Below are positions 12,100 to 24,916 of a DNA stretch of 64,000 nt, in pieces. The number at the start of each line of letters is the position of its first letter. Within the stretch, counting starts at the first letter, position 1. The notes under the pieces are model-generated. The model worked only from the letters and a program-made list of their open reading frames with translations, did not search any database and was not told the DNA's origin. Made by a program: the position numbers and the translations under genes. This DNA is from Camellia lanceoleosa. Its lineage: Eukaryota > Streptophyta > Magnoliopsida > Ericales > Theaceae. The stretch covers positions 57,561,438 through 57,625,437 of the forward strand of contig CM045761.1 of the NCBI GenBank assembly GCA_025200525.1, given 5' to 3'.

Positions 12100-13141
12100 T
12101 GAAGAGTCCAAGCGTCGATGGAAGCCATCCGCGGGGTGAATCACGGTGCACATATGAATGGGGTGATGTTGGCTAGAAAGATCCTTAGACAAGGTTATTA
12201 TTGGTCCACCATGGAGGAGGATTGTATCGGTTTAAATCGGCGATGCCACAAATGTCGATTCATGCAAATCGCATGAACATTCGCCGTCAAAAGGCGTACA
12301 ACATGACCGCCATGGCCTTTTTACATGCAGGGAATTGATGTGATCGGGCAAATCACGCGAAAGGGTCAAATGGGCATGAGTTCATCCTCGTAGCGATAGA
12401 TTACTTCACAAAGTGGGTTGAGGCCCAATCTTATGCGGTGTTGAAAGCTTCTGCGTTGCAAAATTCATCGAAACAACATCATCTGTCGCTCTGAGTCCGA
12501 ATGAAATAGTTTGGACAATGGTTCCCACTTCAAGAAGGAGGTGATTGACTTGTTGGAGAAATACAGCGTGGCTTTTCATAAGTCGTCTACTTACGGCGCA
12601 AACCAGCGGGCGGTTGAGGCCGCCAACAAAATATCAGCGCATATTACGGAAGATGGTGGAAACCTCGAGGGTGGCGGATAAGTTGCCGTTTGCTCTATGG
12701 AGACTCTGAGGACTTGATCGAGAACTTCTCTTGGGCGACTCGTACTCATTAGTCTATGGGATGGGCCGTTCTACCAATTGAGATTGAGGTCCCATCATTG
12801 CAGTATTGGCGAATGCGGATAAGCGGATTAGCGACAAGCGAGTTTGAAGAACTCATGCTTTTTGATGAAAGGAGATTGAAAGCAACGTACCACGTTCGGG
12901 GTTATCAGCGAATCGCCAGACTTTCAACAAGAAGGTTAAGTCGAGAACTTGAAAGAAGGAGATTTGGTACTCAAAGACAACGAGCTCCCATCCACGACCC
13001 AAGGGGCAAGTTCGGACCCAATTGGTGGTCCCTACATCATCAAGTCAATCAGTCGGTGGAGGCGTGGTTACGATGGATCTAGATGGTTTGGAGTTTTCCC
13101 AACCGATCAATATGGACAAGTTGAAGAAATACTACCCTTGA
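12100..13141 (+). pseudogene. Integrase, copy 1, frameshifted
   Basis: An HHCC-type zinc region (about 12130-12280) is followed by the catalytic core with GHEFILVAIDYFTKWVEA (12370-12425) and a VEAAN segment carrying the expected Glu (12612-12630), then the C-terminal DPRGKFGPNW block (12990-13030). The frame ends at the stop 13139-13141 after KKYYP. Integrase joins the cDNA to the host chromosome. No chromodomain follows. Compared with copy 2 the core is interrupted by extra indels, for example at 13025 where copy 2 keeps NWPGPYIIK in frame. Confidence 0.85.
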
Positions 13142-13860
13142 GAGGCTCGCTGGGCGAAAACCGAAAAGGCGACCTAGGCAAAACTTCGAGCATAGAAAAT
13201 TTGAAAATTATAAAAAGCTGAGCTCATAAGGTTGAAAACCATAAAGGCGGCCTTGGCAAAAGTTAGGCGCAAAAGGAGAGCAAAAACACTCGGCGAACGA
13301 CCTGAACTCGTAAGACTTGATTCCCATCTTTGGGATCGTGGCGACTTCATCTTGAAGTTGATCATAATCTTTTCCCGATCAACTTTGTCCATTTTGACCA
13401 TCTCGGTCATCTTTATTCATCGGCATTCACTACGATCTCGATGCAGTGCTATTCAAACTAGGGGCAACTTTCGTTGCAATGGAGTGTTCGCGGTCATCGG
13501 ACTAGGGGCAACTTTCCGTTGCCACACTTTGAAACACCTTTTCAAACTAGGGGCAACTTTCCGGTTGCTAGGATTGAGGTTGTGTGTCTCGATGTGATTT
13601 GGTGTGTCGATTCGATCCATATCGAAAATAGTTTTGAAAAGTTTTCATAAAAGTTGACTTTGTTCAAATTAATCTTTTCACAACTAAGACCATTTTGGAC
13701 CAAAAGCGGAGGATTTTCGATTACCACAACCTTCAATTTCATTAATTTGAAAGCGAGTTCTTTTGCTCTTGCATACAATTGAAGTTGTTTTTATTACATT
13801 CATAGAAAACTTTGAAAGTACTAATAAAGCAATAAATCTGGGGCATAGTCTAGTCAGGTG
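13142..13860. other. Pol 3' flank with three short GGCAAC/GTTGC repeats, copy 1
   Basis: No coding sequence is supported here. Three copies of CTAGGGGCAACTTTCCGTTGC-like sequence lie at about 13457, 13503 and 13547, each able to form a small GCAAC/GTTGC hairpin. The same triplet is at about 33435, 33482 and 33529 in the second internal region. Confidence 0.6.
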
Positions 13861-16800
13861 TCCCTGCGCCCCCTCCCAGAGCTAGTCGAAGCTTGAGATG
13901 CCAGCGTAGGCCCAACTTGTATGACCGAACTGCGGAGATGGGATGGGAAATAAAATATCTGATGAGTCAAGCCCGTCAGGCGGATCGGTATCTGGAACAT
14001 CTTTGTAACTCATATTTGAAAAGATTAAGCCAGGGACGGCGCCATGCAATGCGATCTGCTGACAAGTTGTGCATCCATTGGAACCACCAGCTCTCGTCGG
14101 GAGCATTAACTAGGCGTTGTCGAAAAAAGTAGCAGCAATTTGGATAAGCGGGGCAAGAGTCCACAACTTGCAACTTCTCCATCAACTATATCACGGGGAG
14201 GGATGAAAAATGAGAGAATAAAGAATAGAGATGTCTGACGAGAGAAAAAGTAAGATAAGGTTTTTTGCGAGAAAAGTCGAGCAATTCAGTGATGTAAGCA
14301 AATACAAGTGAGCTTGGGTGGGAAATATTACCTATAGCGATAGTGGACTCCTACCGTCTGGTTGTCTCCGGCGATAGAAGGCATCGAGCCTATCAATTTT
14401 GGATACCTCCACTATCCGGATAGTCCATCCGAAGTGCATCGTGTTGTATTTTTTGCTTATCGAGTTGTTGTTTTTGCTTATTGAGTTGTAAGTTTTGTCA
14501 TTGTCGCGTTTTGCGTTTTGAGTTGTTACTTTTGATTACACAATTTTGTTAAGTCTTGTCTATTAGTCGTTAACATTATTGTACTTTGTTTATCGAGTTG
14601 TAAACTTCGCTAAGATTATTTTATTTCTTAGTGAGTCGTTTTGTTTTGCTTTGTTCGTCGGTTCCCTACCTAACGGTAAATACATGAGCATTTCCATTCA
14701 ATTCCATTTTGTGCAAAATAATGCGATGCGATCTTTGAGAATTTCAAATACAACATCTTTTCAAAAATTGTTTCATTTCATCATGTCTTACAACAATAAA
14801 GGTACAAGTTTCTGAGAAAATAAAGCGCCTAACAAATGTGCAAAGTGCTACAAACTACTAGCTAAAAAGTAGAATAAGCGAGGAAATAACATCGATTGCC
14901 CTCGGGAGGCGAGAAGAGGCCCCTCATCCTTTCTGCGGGATAATCTCTACATCATCATCACCATCTGGATCGGGCTGTCATCCTCCGGATCCCCTCGAGC
15001 TAAATCGTCGCTCTCGGAACCAAGACCGGGGCCTCCCTCTCCGAGATGTCGACACATGATCTGCGATCTCCTCCTCGTCATCCTCGGCGATGGGTGCCTG
15101 CGTCTGCGAGGCGACCCTCGCCGCCCGGCTCCTCGATGAGACACTGGATGGCCCGGCTCCTCCGATCCACAGCCTCGGGTAGGTCTAGCACCTCGACCTC
15201 TGAGAGGGCCCGTGCTGGCACGTGATGAAGCATATACGGGAGGCATCTGAAGATGCAAAGTGCAATACATCGGTTCAAGCATAAAAGCGGTGTAAATCGA
15301 GAATGTGAAAAGGGTGTGTGTCGGATGTGCTCTACAGTCTATCAATATAGCGAAGGTCTAAAGCTAGGCGACATCGAAACATGCTAATGCAGGGAAAATG
15401 AAGAGTACCTCTACACCCACGATGCTCATCTGCGTCTCCCTCGAAGGATCATGCCCTCGAATGTGGCTAGCATCGGCGGCTTCGTCAAGTATATTCAGCG
15501 AGGCTGCGAATACAAATGCAAAACTATCGATATGGAATCAATGTTCAAATATCATTGATAAATCAAAATTGAAAAAACATCGAGGCGAGTCGGGGTCTCT
15601 AACATATCTGTGATCGAGGCGAGGAGGCTCTAGCGGAATACGGTAGGCGTCCCAAATCGCCGGTTCGTCGACTTTCGATCGGCATATGCCTGGATGATCA
15701 AGAGGCGGAGGGATCGGAGGATCGGCGCCCCCACCTCTGGATCTGCCCGACCACTAGAAGAAGGGATATCTGTAGCATGGGCGACTCGAAGGCGGTGCGA
15801 TGAGGTCCGTCTTGAAGCCGCACTCCGTCAGCGGGGCATCAAATATATCTTGCGGTAGGTGGCGTAGTTCCCATCGAGATGATGCAACAAAGCATCAACG
15901 CCTGCATATCTTGCTCGACCTCCTCGAGGATAATCTATCGGCGATCGCGCATGGTGTGCGGAGGCCTGGCGAAGTGTCACGAATCGCCCCATATCGGCAA
16001 TGGCGTTCCCGAGAACCAAACCACATTGGTCCCTCGGCGAGGAATCTATCTTGACAACAACTCGGCGCTCGAGTCTGAGTCTCGAGCTTCGTCACGAAAG
16101 CGCCCAAAAGGCCGGGTGATCTGTGGATAACCGATATACAAATCGGTCAATCGGATATCTGAAGCGGATCAAAGATAAAATAAAAGGCGAGAGTTCAAGC
16201 AATACCTCTGTCGCTCGAGCGGTATCAAAGTATAAATCATGAGAGAGGAGAGTCTCTCGAGGCCTCGCGGATGCTCGCCCTCAAACATCAAGAAAATGGA
16301 GTCATAGGAGGTCCCACCACCTCCATCTCCGGGGCCAATGTGGGGAAGTACACATACACCCACAGTGAGAAAGGCAATCACAGTGTGAGTACAAAGTGCT
16401 AAAAGCGAGAATCTGAGAATGCAAAGTCGCCGTGTGTGTGCAGTGAACAAGTAATGAGGAGCAAAATGTAAATCAAGAGGGCGGAATGTACCTCGGGCTC
16501 TCGATGGCGCCAAGTAAGTCCCCTCGTGTGCGAGGCTGCGCTCATGTAGCGATAAAGGGTAGCAGGGCAGTGCCGCCAATCCTCTTGGCTCACTGTGATA
16601 GGTCCACTAGGCGCTCGAAGTACAACCCTACCATGTTCCCTCTGTCGGCGAACAAGGTGGTGCAGAGGTACATAAGGAAACCACAGGCGTCTTGCTCGCC
16701 TCCTCAGGAGTCTCGGGCTCCATCTGTGGCCGGGAAATAGGAAGCAAACCGGAGTGTCGGACTCTCCAGAACCTCTGTCTCTGATGGTGTGTCCCCAACA

Positions 16801-17274
16801 AATGCATCGAGGCGACTGCCACTCACCCATATCCTCGTCATAGGGAATGGGCCTACCGCCTAAGTCTAGGCGGTGAGCATAGCTTGAAATCCAGTGAGGT
16901 CATGGTCATGTCCCGTCATGAGAAAAATGGAAGGAATTGGTAGTGTCCACCACCTCTCTGCTAAAAGTACCAAATAGGGTCCTACTAATGAGACAGAGAT
17001 AACCCTCTGCGAGAATGGCCCAAATCACGCAAGATCGACCAATCCGGACGACTTAGGAAGCTCAAAATACCATTCCCTTGCGGTAGGGGCCATATCCTCG
17101 CCTTTGTCAGAGCAGACACGCATTTAGAATCAATGCATGGATCGACAAATGAAGTGAAAATGGTGTGTGCAAATAAAAGCGAAAATGAGGCGTGTGCAAA
17201 TGAAGTGAAAAGCAATTGCGTGTTGATAAATTTGGTATTTGAAATGCGTGTTCAAAGTTTGATACATCGAGTTT

Positions 17275-17905
17275 GGGGCGTGTGTTCTACTCAACATCGA
17301 TTAAATTGTGTGTTAAGCTTCAAATTGGGACCGTGTGTTCTACTCAACATCGATTAATGTGTGTTTGCTTCAAGTTTGGGGTTTGTGTGTTCTACTCAAC
17401 ATCGATGGGAACGTGTGTTCGCTTCAAGTTTGGAATGCGTGTTCTACTCAACATCGATGGGTAAACGTGTGTTAAGCTTCAAGTTGGAATTGTGTGTTCT
17501 ACTCAACATCGATGGGTGTGTGTTAAGCTTCAAGTTGGGAGTGTGTTCTACTCAACATCGATTAAGTGTGTGTTAGCTTCAAGTTGGGAATGCGTGTTCT
17601 ACTCAACATCGATTAATTTGTGTGTTCGCTTCAAGTTGGGGCTGTGTTCTACTCAACATCGATGGGGTGTGTGTTGCTTCAAGTTTGGAATTGTGTGTTC
17701 TACTCAACATCGATGGGGTGTGTGTTCACTTCAAGTCTGGGCTGTGTGTTCTACTCAACGTCGATTAAACGTGTGTTCAGCTTCAAGTTTGGGAATGTGT
17801 TCTACTCAACATCGATTGGTGTGTGTTTGCTTCAAGTTTGGGATTGTGTGTTCTACTCAACATCGATTGTGTGTTCACTTCAAGTTTGGAGACTCGTGTT
17901 CTACT
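17275..17905. repeat. ~51-bp tandem array in the antisense gene's intron, copy 1
   Basis: About twelve units consist of GTGTGTTCTACTCAACATCG, then a variable ATTAA or ATGGG, then GTGTGTTCGCTTCAAGTTTG. Units vary from about 48 to 56 bp. The array breaks up the open frames, so long translations through it have no meaning. Confidence 0.9.
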
Positions 17906-18715
17906 CTTAGTCGATTATGTTTGTGTGCTCATTTTCAACCTCATTTGTGTCTTGGTGAATCAAGTTTAGGGGTGTGTGTTCAATTTCTAACTAAGGTGCC
18001 TTTGTCGTTCACAATTATTCAATCGCCAAGTGTTCATGAAATTCAAGTGGCTAAGTCACATGCTCAAAATACAAATCTTGTGTCATAAGCTAAGCGTGTG
18101 TGTCTAAGCATGGCAAAGTCTGAGAATGCACGAAGATCACGGATAATAAAATACCTCTGCATCATAGGAGAGGTCTTGCTCCGGCTCTCGTAAGAAGATC
18201 CGGGTGCTTTCGATCGTTAAAATCGGTAAAATAATGGAAAGTGGCTCGCGGAAGCCTATGAGCCATAGAACATATCGTCCGGAAAGAAAAGGCGAACCCG
18301 TGAAATACCATAAAGTCAAAATCATCTCGACGCAGGAAAACCTCCGTCGTGAGGAAAATGACACCGCCATTGCGAGAAATCTGCAAGAGGAGCAAAAATG
18401 AGCAAAATGGGCCAAAATTGGAAAAAGTCAACAAAAGTCAACTCTCGGAAATGAAAAAAGTCAACAAAAGTCAACCCAGGAAAATTTTCCAAATATTGAA
18501 ACAAAATTACCTCAAGTGGTGAAAATGAGAAGAAGCCCCAAAAGTCGAAATTTAATAAACTTCAAAGTGCTTAAATCTGAAAGATTTATAAAAACAACTG
18601 CGTGGGAGGAGAGGGCCAGCGTATAAAATCTTGAGATCTGAGAGAAAGTGGCGTAGAGAGCAAGAGGAAGAAGTTTTGCAACTTTGGGTGTGAGTTCGGA
18701 GGCAATGGAGGTGGA

Positions 18716-18724
18716 TATATATAG
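18716..18724 (-). promoter_or_regulatory. TATA box of the antisense PMD gene, copy 1
   Basis: On the minus strand the sequence reads TTTTCTATATATATCCACC, followed about 30 bp later by a C/T-rich leader (CTTCTTCCTCTTGCTCTCTA) typical of plant 5' UTRs. The same arrangement lies at 38827-38835 in the other copy. The placement fits a promoter firing towards lower coordinates, opposite to gag-pol. Use of the site is inferred. Confidence 0.5.
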
Positions 18725-18730
18725 AAAAAG

Positions 18731-19721
18731 CAAGAATGACCAAAATGCGCCTGCTTCTGCGGAGGTGGCCGACCACCACCTAACTGCTGGCACCCCTCTA
18801 CTTTTCTCCTGGCGATGGCCTCTCCTAGGGCAATGGGCTGGCCGACCATCTCCCCACCCCTCCCTACCTCTCTGCAAATTTTGAGAAAATCAGACTCCGG
18901 GACGAAAAGTTGAAGAAAAAATACACTACAGCGTTGGTGCTCATTGAAACTTTAATTGCAATTATTGACATGTGTCTCATCGTTATTCATCGAAATCGGA
19001 GTGTATCCATTTTAGTCATGTCGTCACCTCTCCGGAATGTAAATCACAGGCCGCGATCGGGTTGCCGTCGCCGGAATGCGCATTTTCCAGCTCGTTATTG
19101 TGCAACAACCGGGCATCCTGATTTGTGCTCATTTGTCATTATTTGGCTTCTAATTTGCACTCTCGTGATTGTTTTGCATTATCATGTGTTTTCTTGATAT
19201 ACCGAACTTTCTATGCTTAATCATGCGTTGTCGCGCTTTATCTTTTCTCGCGTTACGTAGCATTCGTTCAAACCTTTGTGTGTGTCGAACTTTTGGAATC
19301 ATAGGAATCATATTGAATATATGTTGTCGGCATATTGTTCTTGTTGCATTTCTCTATTTTGCGAGCCGCGATATTGTATGTACGGTTCATTTGAAATTTG
19401 GTGCGACGAACGAATCAGCTTGATATCGTATCTTCTCCGTGTGAGGCAGCGGCGAATTGAATGATTCTCGCATTCCTAAGCGCATGAAATGTAGTTGTTT
19501 GCTTCATTCTTGCTTAAGCTGTTGCATCTATTTGTCAATACACCTTCATTCTGACTTCTTTGCATTTGCATGATCATCGGCTCGCGCCTATCACTTTGCA
19601 CTTTGCCACTGCGGGCACATATCTCTGTTTATCTCGTATTGTTTGTCTAAGTCTTGACCTTGTCAAAAATGGGTGCGTCTCAGGCTTTGACATTCACTCC
19701 GTCACTTCTTGACTTAGAGTT
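18731..19721. other. Non-coding 3' tail of internal region 1
   Basis: The stretch between the antisense promoter and the polypurine tract has no supported gene. It includes a GC-rich part (18760-18900) followed by T-rich sequence, and it is collinear with 38840-39830. Confidence 0.5.
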
Positions 19722-19737
19722 ACATCAAGAGAACAGC
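19722..19737 (+). other. Polypurine tract before LTR2
   Basis: A purine-rich CATCAAGAGAACAGC immediately precedes the LTR start TGTAGACACCC at 19738. It corresponds to TCAAAGAGGGCAATC at 39830-39844 before LTR3, a better tract. It primes plus-strand DNA synthesis. Confidence 0.55.
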
Positions 19738-22700
19738 TGTAGACACCCATTTTGGCCGACCTTAAGACTTCGAGCGTCACCGGTTGGCGCTTCGGTGATA
19801 TTGCATCTTGTGCTTGTTGAAGTCGAGTCACGGCGTGCCTGCCTCCGGACTTCGAACCATCTTCTCTACCTTGTCTCGGTTTGCGAACGGGCTCGGTTTT
19901 CTCTGTTTCTCTCTGAGGAAGAGTGGTCCGTAGACTATCTCCGGTGGCGTGAGCTACGTTTGTGGCCGTAGGCCATTTTGCCATTCGGAGCCGGTTCGGT
20001 TTTGAACCGTCGGGCGCGTGCCTCGGCTCGGGACCGCTAACCATCTCCGAGTTCTCCGGTTTTGGCATGTGCCTCTGTTTTAGTGTTAGGAACCACAGGG
20101 GCCCTGATGCCCACTTGACGGCCGAACACCACTTAGGTGCGGCGACCCATTTCGGGACCCAAGCCGGCGGTTTTGGTCGACATTCATTGCATCGGCCTTC
20201 TCCGGTTTTGGCGGAGACCTCTGTTAATATTCGAGAACCACAGGGCCCCGATGCCGCCGTGGCCGTATGCCACTTCGGTGCTCATGCGGTTTCGGGACCC
20301 CAAAGCGGTTTTGGTCGAGCATTCATTCGCATCCATCTTCTCCGGTTTTGGCGGTACCTCTGTTTTGTCATTCGAGAGGACAGCGGGGTCATGAATACCC
20401 ACTTATTTGCCGAACACCACTTCCGGCACCCATGACCCATTTCGGGATCGATTTGCTCGGTTTTGGCGACGTTCATTTCTCATTAGTTTTTGTTCAAACT
20501 TGGCGGTACCTCTGTTTCAACATCGGGAAGATCCTTTGGGGGTGGGAGGCCAGCAATTATCCCAGATAACGGTTTCGCTCCTCCGGAGCCCGTTTTGCTC
20601 ATAGGGCCAATGTTGAACACCTTGGGGTATTTTCTTCCAACCAAAGTTACATATGTGATCGGGACACACAGGAGGACCCTACCAACTCTTGGTCGGCGAA
20701 ATTATGAGTTCATTTTGGGCCTCTCCTTCAAGCTCTATGTTGTGGCTCTGGTTCGGTGTTGCCAAATTCAACCTTGGAACCTTGTTCTACACATATGGGA
20801 GGACACTTTGGTATGGTGGTCGGCGAAATTGGTGCATTTCATTTTGAGCCTCTCTTTCAAGTTCTATGTTGTGACTCTGGTTCGGTGTTGCCAAATTCAA
20901 CCACAGGGCCTTATTCTACACACTTGGGAGGACACTCTTGTATGGTGGTCGGCGAGAAATTTTGAAGTTGGTTTTTGAGGTGGTGGCGGCCATGGGAGGT
21001 GGTGGCCGGCCATGGTGGTGGTGGCCACCTTGAGCAAATTACTGGGCCAGATTCTTGCTTCTGACTGTCAATTTGTCAGGATATCTTCAACATATCCGGG
21101 GCATCAGGGGATATTCGGGAGGGAAAGATTGGGTGCTTTCCCTCCCCTTTTACACCCCATTTCTTGCCTATTTGAAGGCCCCTCCCCCTCCTTCTTCAAG
21201 GTTGGAAAAAATCTCTTCAAGAACACCAAGGCAAAAACCCTAATCTCCATAGCCAAAAGCTCCAAAAAGCTTCAAGTTCTTGCTTGATTCCTTCATCAAC
21301 CCTAAGCCTCACCAATCCAACCGATTCAGCAGCAAGGAAGTGAATTCCAGAGGTTGAGAAGCCACAAATCCAAGCCAAGAAGCAAAGAAAGACAAGTCTT
21401 CAAGGGTAAGTATTCAAAACCAACTTTTAGGGCATTTTCTTGATCCTTTTCTATACTTTAATTGGTTGAGAATTGGGGCTCCGACCCCTACTGATTTTGT
21501 GCTTAAAATGAGCCCCTCTACAACTTTGTAGAAGGGCTCAACCTCATTTGGTGTTTGTATACACTAGTTCCTTCAATATTCTTCAAGTTGGTAACATTTT
21601 TGCATGCTAAAATTGACCTATTTGTGTTGGTTTTGGGGCTCCGACCCCTACTGGTTTTAATGCTTATTTTGAGCCCTCTACAACATTGTAGAAGGGCTCA
21701 ACCTCATTAGCCATTCTATATACCACCTCTCTTGGAAATTCACTTTAGGCCCTAATTCTTGCATGCTTTGTTAGGCTTACTTGGCTCCAGTTTCAGCCTT
21801 CATCAGGCTTAGAAATAGCCTTGTTTTGTCTCCTTTCCATGTTATGTTGAGGGCCTAAAGCCATTTGGTGTATATTTTTGGTGCTTCCTTTGAAATCCAT
21901 CAAATTTACCTTCTTCTTGCATGTTTTGTAGCCTCTTGTGCTTTTGGTTTTGGCCTTTGGTCAGAACTGAAAGGGCCTTATTTTGACCCCTTTACATGTT
22001 TCATGAAGAAAATTTTGTCATTTGGTGCTTGCTTTGCATGACTCTTGTTATAGCCTCTTTTGAGCTCCATTTTGCATGGAATTGTTAGCATGATTTTATT
22101 CTGATTTTGAGGATGTCATCTTCTGCAATTGTGCCTATTTTAGCTCATCTTCAATGTTGTAGAAGGAAGTTTGTCCATTTGGGGTTTGCATATATCACTT
22201 GTCTCAATACTCCTCTTTTGGCCACTAACTTTGCATGCTATTGTTGATCTATCTATGCTTGCATTTTGGCCATCTTTGTTACTGGAATAAGCTATTTTTG
22301 GGACTGCCTTGCTACTGGTTTTGCTGCCATGTGCTATTTTTGCATGATTAGTAGGGCTATAGGCCATTTTGGGTGCATATTATCACATTTCGGGATGAAT
22401 GCATGCTTCGAGTGTCATTTCGAATTGTTTCGGGGCTGTTTTCCCCTTTATTTAGGTGCTGAAATTCCATTACCATGCTTGCATATCATTTCCGTGCCAT
22501 TTGTATCATTTTGCATTGCCTCGGTTTGCGTGCCAATGGGCACGCACTTGGCACCTCGTCTTATCATTAGGCGACCTATGTGAGTGTGGTTGAGGCCCTC
22601 TCATGTTGGCGTAAGCCCAATTGCATTTTCATGCTTGTATGCCATTGCCTCGATTTGCGTGTCATGCGGCGCGTTTAAAGCACTTTTTCTATCAAGCGGC

Positions 22701-24893
22701 CTCCTATGTGAGTGGTGAGGCTCTCCCATGTTGGTGTAAGTCCATCCGGCATTCCGTATGCCATTTCATTGCATTTCATCATCGCCTCGGTTTGCGCGCG
22801 CTGTGAGCACGCGTTTGAAACGCCGGTTTATCCGATTTTCATTCTTTCATCGCCGCCTCGGTTTGCGCGCTGTGTGCGCGTTTGGCTGCCGGTTTATCGA
22901 TTTTCATCTTTCATCATCGCCTCGGTTTGCGCTTTGTGGGCGCAGCGTTTGAAACGCCGGTTTTTCATTCTTTCATCATCGCCTCGGTTTGCGGCGCTGT
23001 GAGCACGCGTTTGGCTGCCGGTTTATCCGATTTTCATCTTTCATCATCGCCTCGGTTTTGCGCTTTGGCACGCGCGCCGAGCACCGGTTTATCCGATTTT
23101 CATTCTTTCATCATCGCCTCGGTTTGCGCGCTGTGAGCCGCGCGTTTGGCGCCGGTTTATCCGATTTTCATCTTTCATCATCGCCTCGGTTTGCGGCGCT
23201 GTGGCGCACGCGTTTGGCGCCGGTTTATCCGATTTTCATCTTTCATCATCGCCTCGGTTTGCGCGCTGTGAGCGCGCGTTTGGCGCCGGTTTATCGATTT
23301 TCATCTTTCATCATCGCCTCGGTTTTGCGTGCGCTGTGTGCGCGCGCCCGAAACACTCGATTTATCGATTTTCATTTTTCATCATCGCCTCGGTTTGCGT
23401 GTGAGCACGCGCCCGGCCGGTTTATCCGATTTTCATCTTCGGCATCGCCTCGGTTTGCGTGCCCGTGGGCCGCATTTGAACATCTCATTTCGTAGCATTC
23501 ATGTGTATTCATCCCAATATTGAGTTGTGCAATCGGCTCCTCGGCCATCATGCATCGATATCGTGATTGGTGGCGAGGATCGAGACATGCATATATTTGT
23601 GAAATACTGCTTGCTATGCCCTTTTCTGCTCTCGTTGCGGCAAAATGAAGAATTATCAACTTTAGGAATCGGCGCAATTAGAAAAGCGCAAGCGAGGCTA
23701 ATCGGGGCATCGGTGGATTTACGCGACCCGGCATATACTATACATCGAAGCGGCGGTCCACAGCTTGCATGCGATTTCAATTCTTTTGTAATTAATTTGT
23801 TAATTAATTAGAATTTGTATTATTTGAATTTGTATATTCTTTTATTAGTGTATTATTATTTATTAGGACCCTCTGCTTGAGGGCATAAATGTAATAAGGG
23901 TGTGTGAGTGTGATGTATGTCTTCCAACCCCATTTCTTTCTCCCTTTTATTTACCGCTTTGGATGGTTAGATATAGGGCATATTTCAATTAGCATCTGAT
24001 ATGATGCATGTTTGCATCATTCATCTGTATTGCATGCATCGAAGACTCGGCGCATCATACAAAGCGCATTGTATTTCAATTCTAAGTTGAATACATGTTA
24101 GTTGCATTTCATATGCCATCTCTAGAATAATGAGCACTGCTATAGTTGCATTTTGCATGTGTTGCATTAGGCATTACGTATATTTTAGGATCATGCATGA
24201 TTTCTAATAAGCTTTCTGTTTTGGCTTGGAGTACTTTCGGTAAGTGGTTATGCTTTAGCATCCTTGCATGCGTGTGAGTGTTGCCATGATAGCATGCTTG
24301 CCATGAGGCTAAATGCTTATGTGATATAAGCGCCTTGAATGCTGTGGGTGGAGGTTGAGTTATTTGAATTGGAGCAATTCATCGATTGTTTGTTAAGCCC
24401 ACTAGATTGTGGCAAAATCGCATTTTAAGCCTACTGCGGGTAGCAAACCATCTTTCAAACAAACAAACATGAAATGTTTTGTTCCAATTGAACGGCCCGA
24501 TCTATACTTGTTTCTTTGCGAGCATCACATAGTAATCCTAGGCTAATAATCGGAATAAGAGCATACAATGTTTTCAAAAGCAGATATCATGGTTAGTAGA
24601 GGCGGTCTTTGGCCCGGCGAGAGAATGCTCACGATGTGACCTTCCCTAATCGTACCCAAGTTCGAGCCAACTTTGGTGATAGCGGACCGTGGCCTTTTGG
24701 CACGAGTCGGGGTTTCTAAATTTCCCATTTAAAAATATTTAGGTGGCGACTCTGTTATCGGCAGCGATCCATGTTTGGCACTTCTTTCAAAAATCTGTTT
24801 TCTTCAAAAGCGATTTGCGGTTGGACTCTTTGGTTGAGATTGAGAACATAACAAAATCGAGTCAGTATGTGAGGTCCCATGGCGTTATTCTGA
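19738..24893 (+). repeat. Ogre-like LTR, copy 2 (complete)
   Basis: It starts with TGTAGACACCC directly after a purine tract and ends just before the primer-binding site at 24897. Length is about 5.15 kb. It shares all modules with copies 1 and 3: front part, promoter-like region, hairpin modules, tandem array (22780-23470) and AT-rich tail. As the middle LTR it serves both as the 3' LTR of internal region 1 and the 5' LTR of internal region 2. Confidence 0.85.
22780..23470. repeat. ~65-bp tandem repeats in LTR2
   Basis: About ten units have the TTTCATCATCGCCTCGGTTT core, in the same family as the LTR1 array. The GC-rich spacers (GCGCGC, CACGCG) vary between units. Confidence 0.85.
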
Positions 24894-24896
24894 TTC

Positions 24897-24916
24897 TGGC
24901 GACTCTGCTTTGGGAT
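24897..24916 (+). other. Primer-binding site, tRNA-Arg type, copy 2
   Basis: TGGCGACTCTGCTTTGGGAT follows LTR2 and matches the site at 5004 except for one fewer G in the terminal G run. It marks the start of internal region 2. Confidence 0.75.

Larger units (their letters stand above)
13861..18730 (-). pseudogene. Antisense plant-mobile-domain gene, copy 1 (degenerate)
   Basis: This minus-strand unit corresponds to the better copy at 33840-38840. The best-read part is the PMD exon at about 17117-16492, where fragments of the PMD core are still encoded but in broken frames, followed by the conserved splice-donor-like GAG/GTACATTCCGCC (exon limit 16492) and the next exon starting near 16360. 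Upstream on the minus strand are the ~51-bp tandem array (in the inferred first intron) and a TATA box at 18716-18724. The exact ends are not fixed: the 3' part (13861-15300) contains broken frames I could not assign. Confidence 0.55.
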
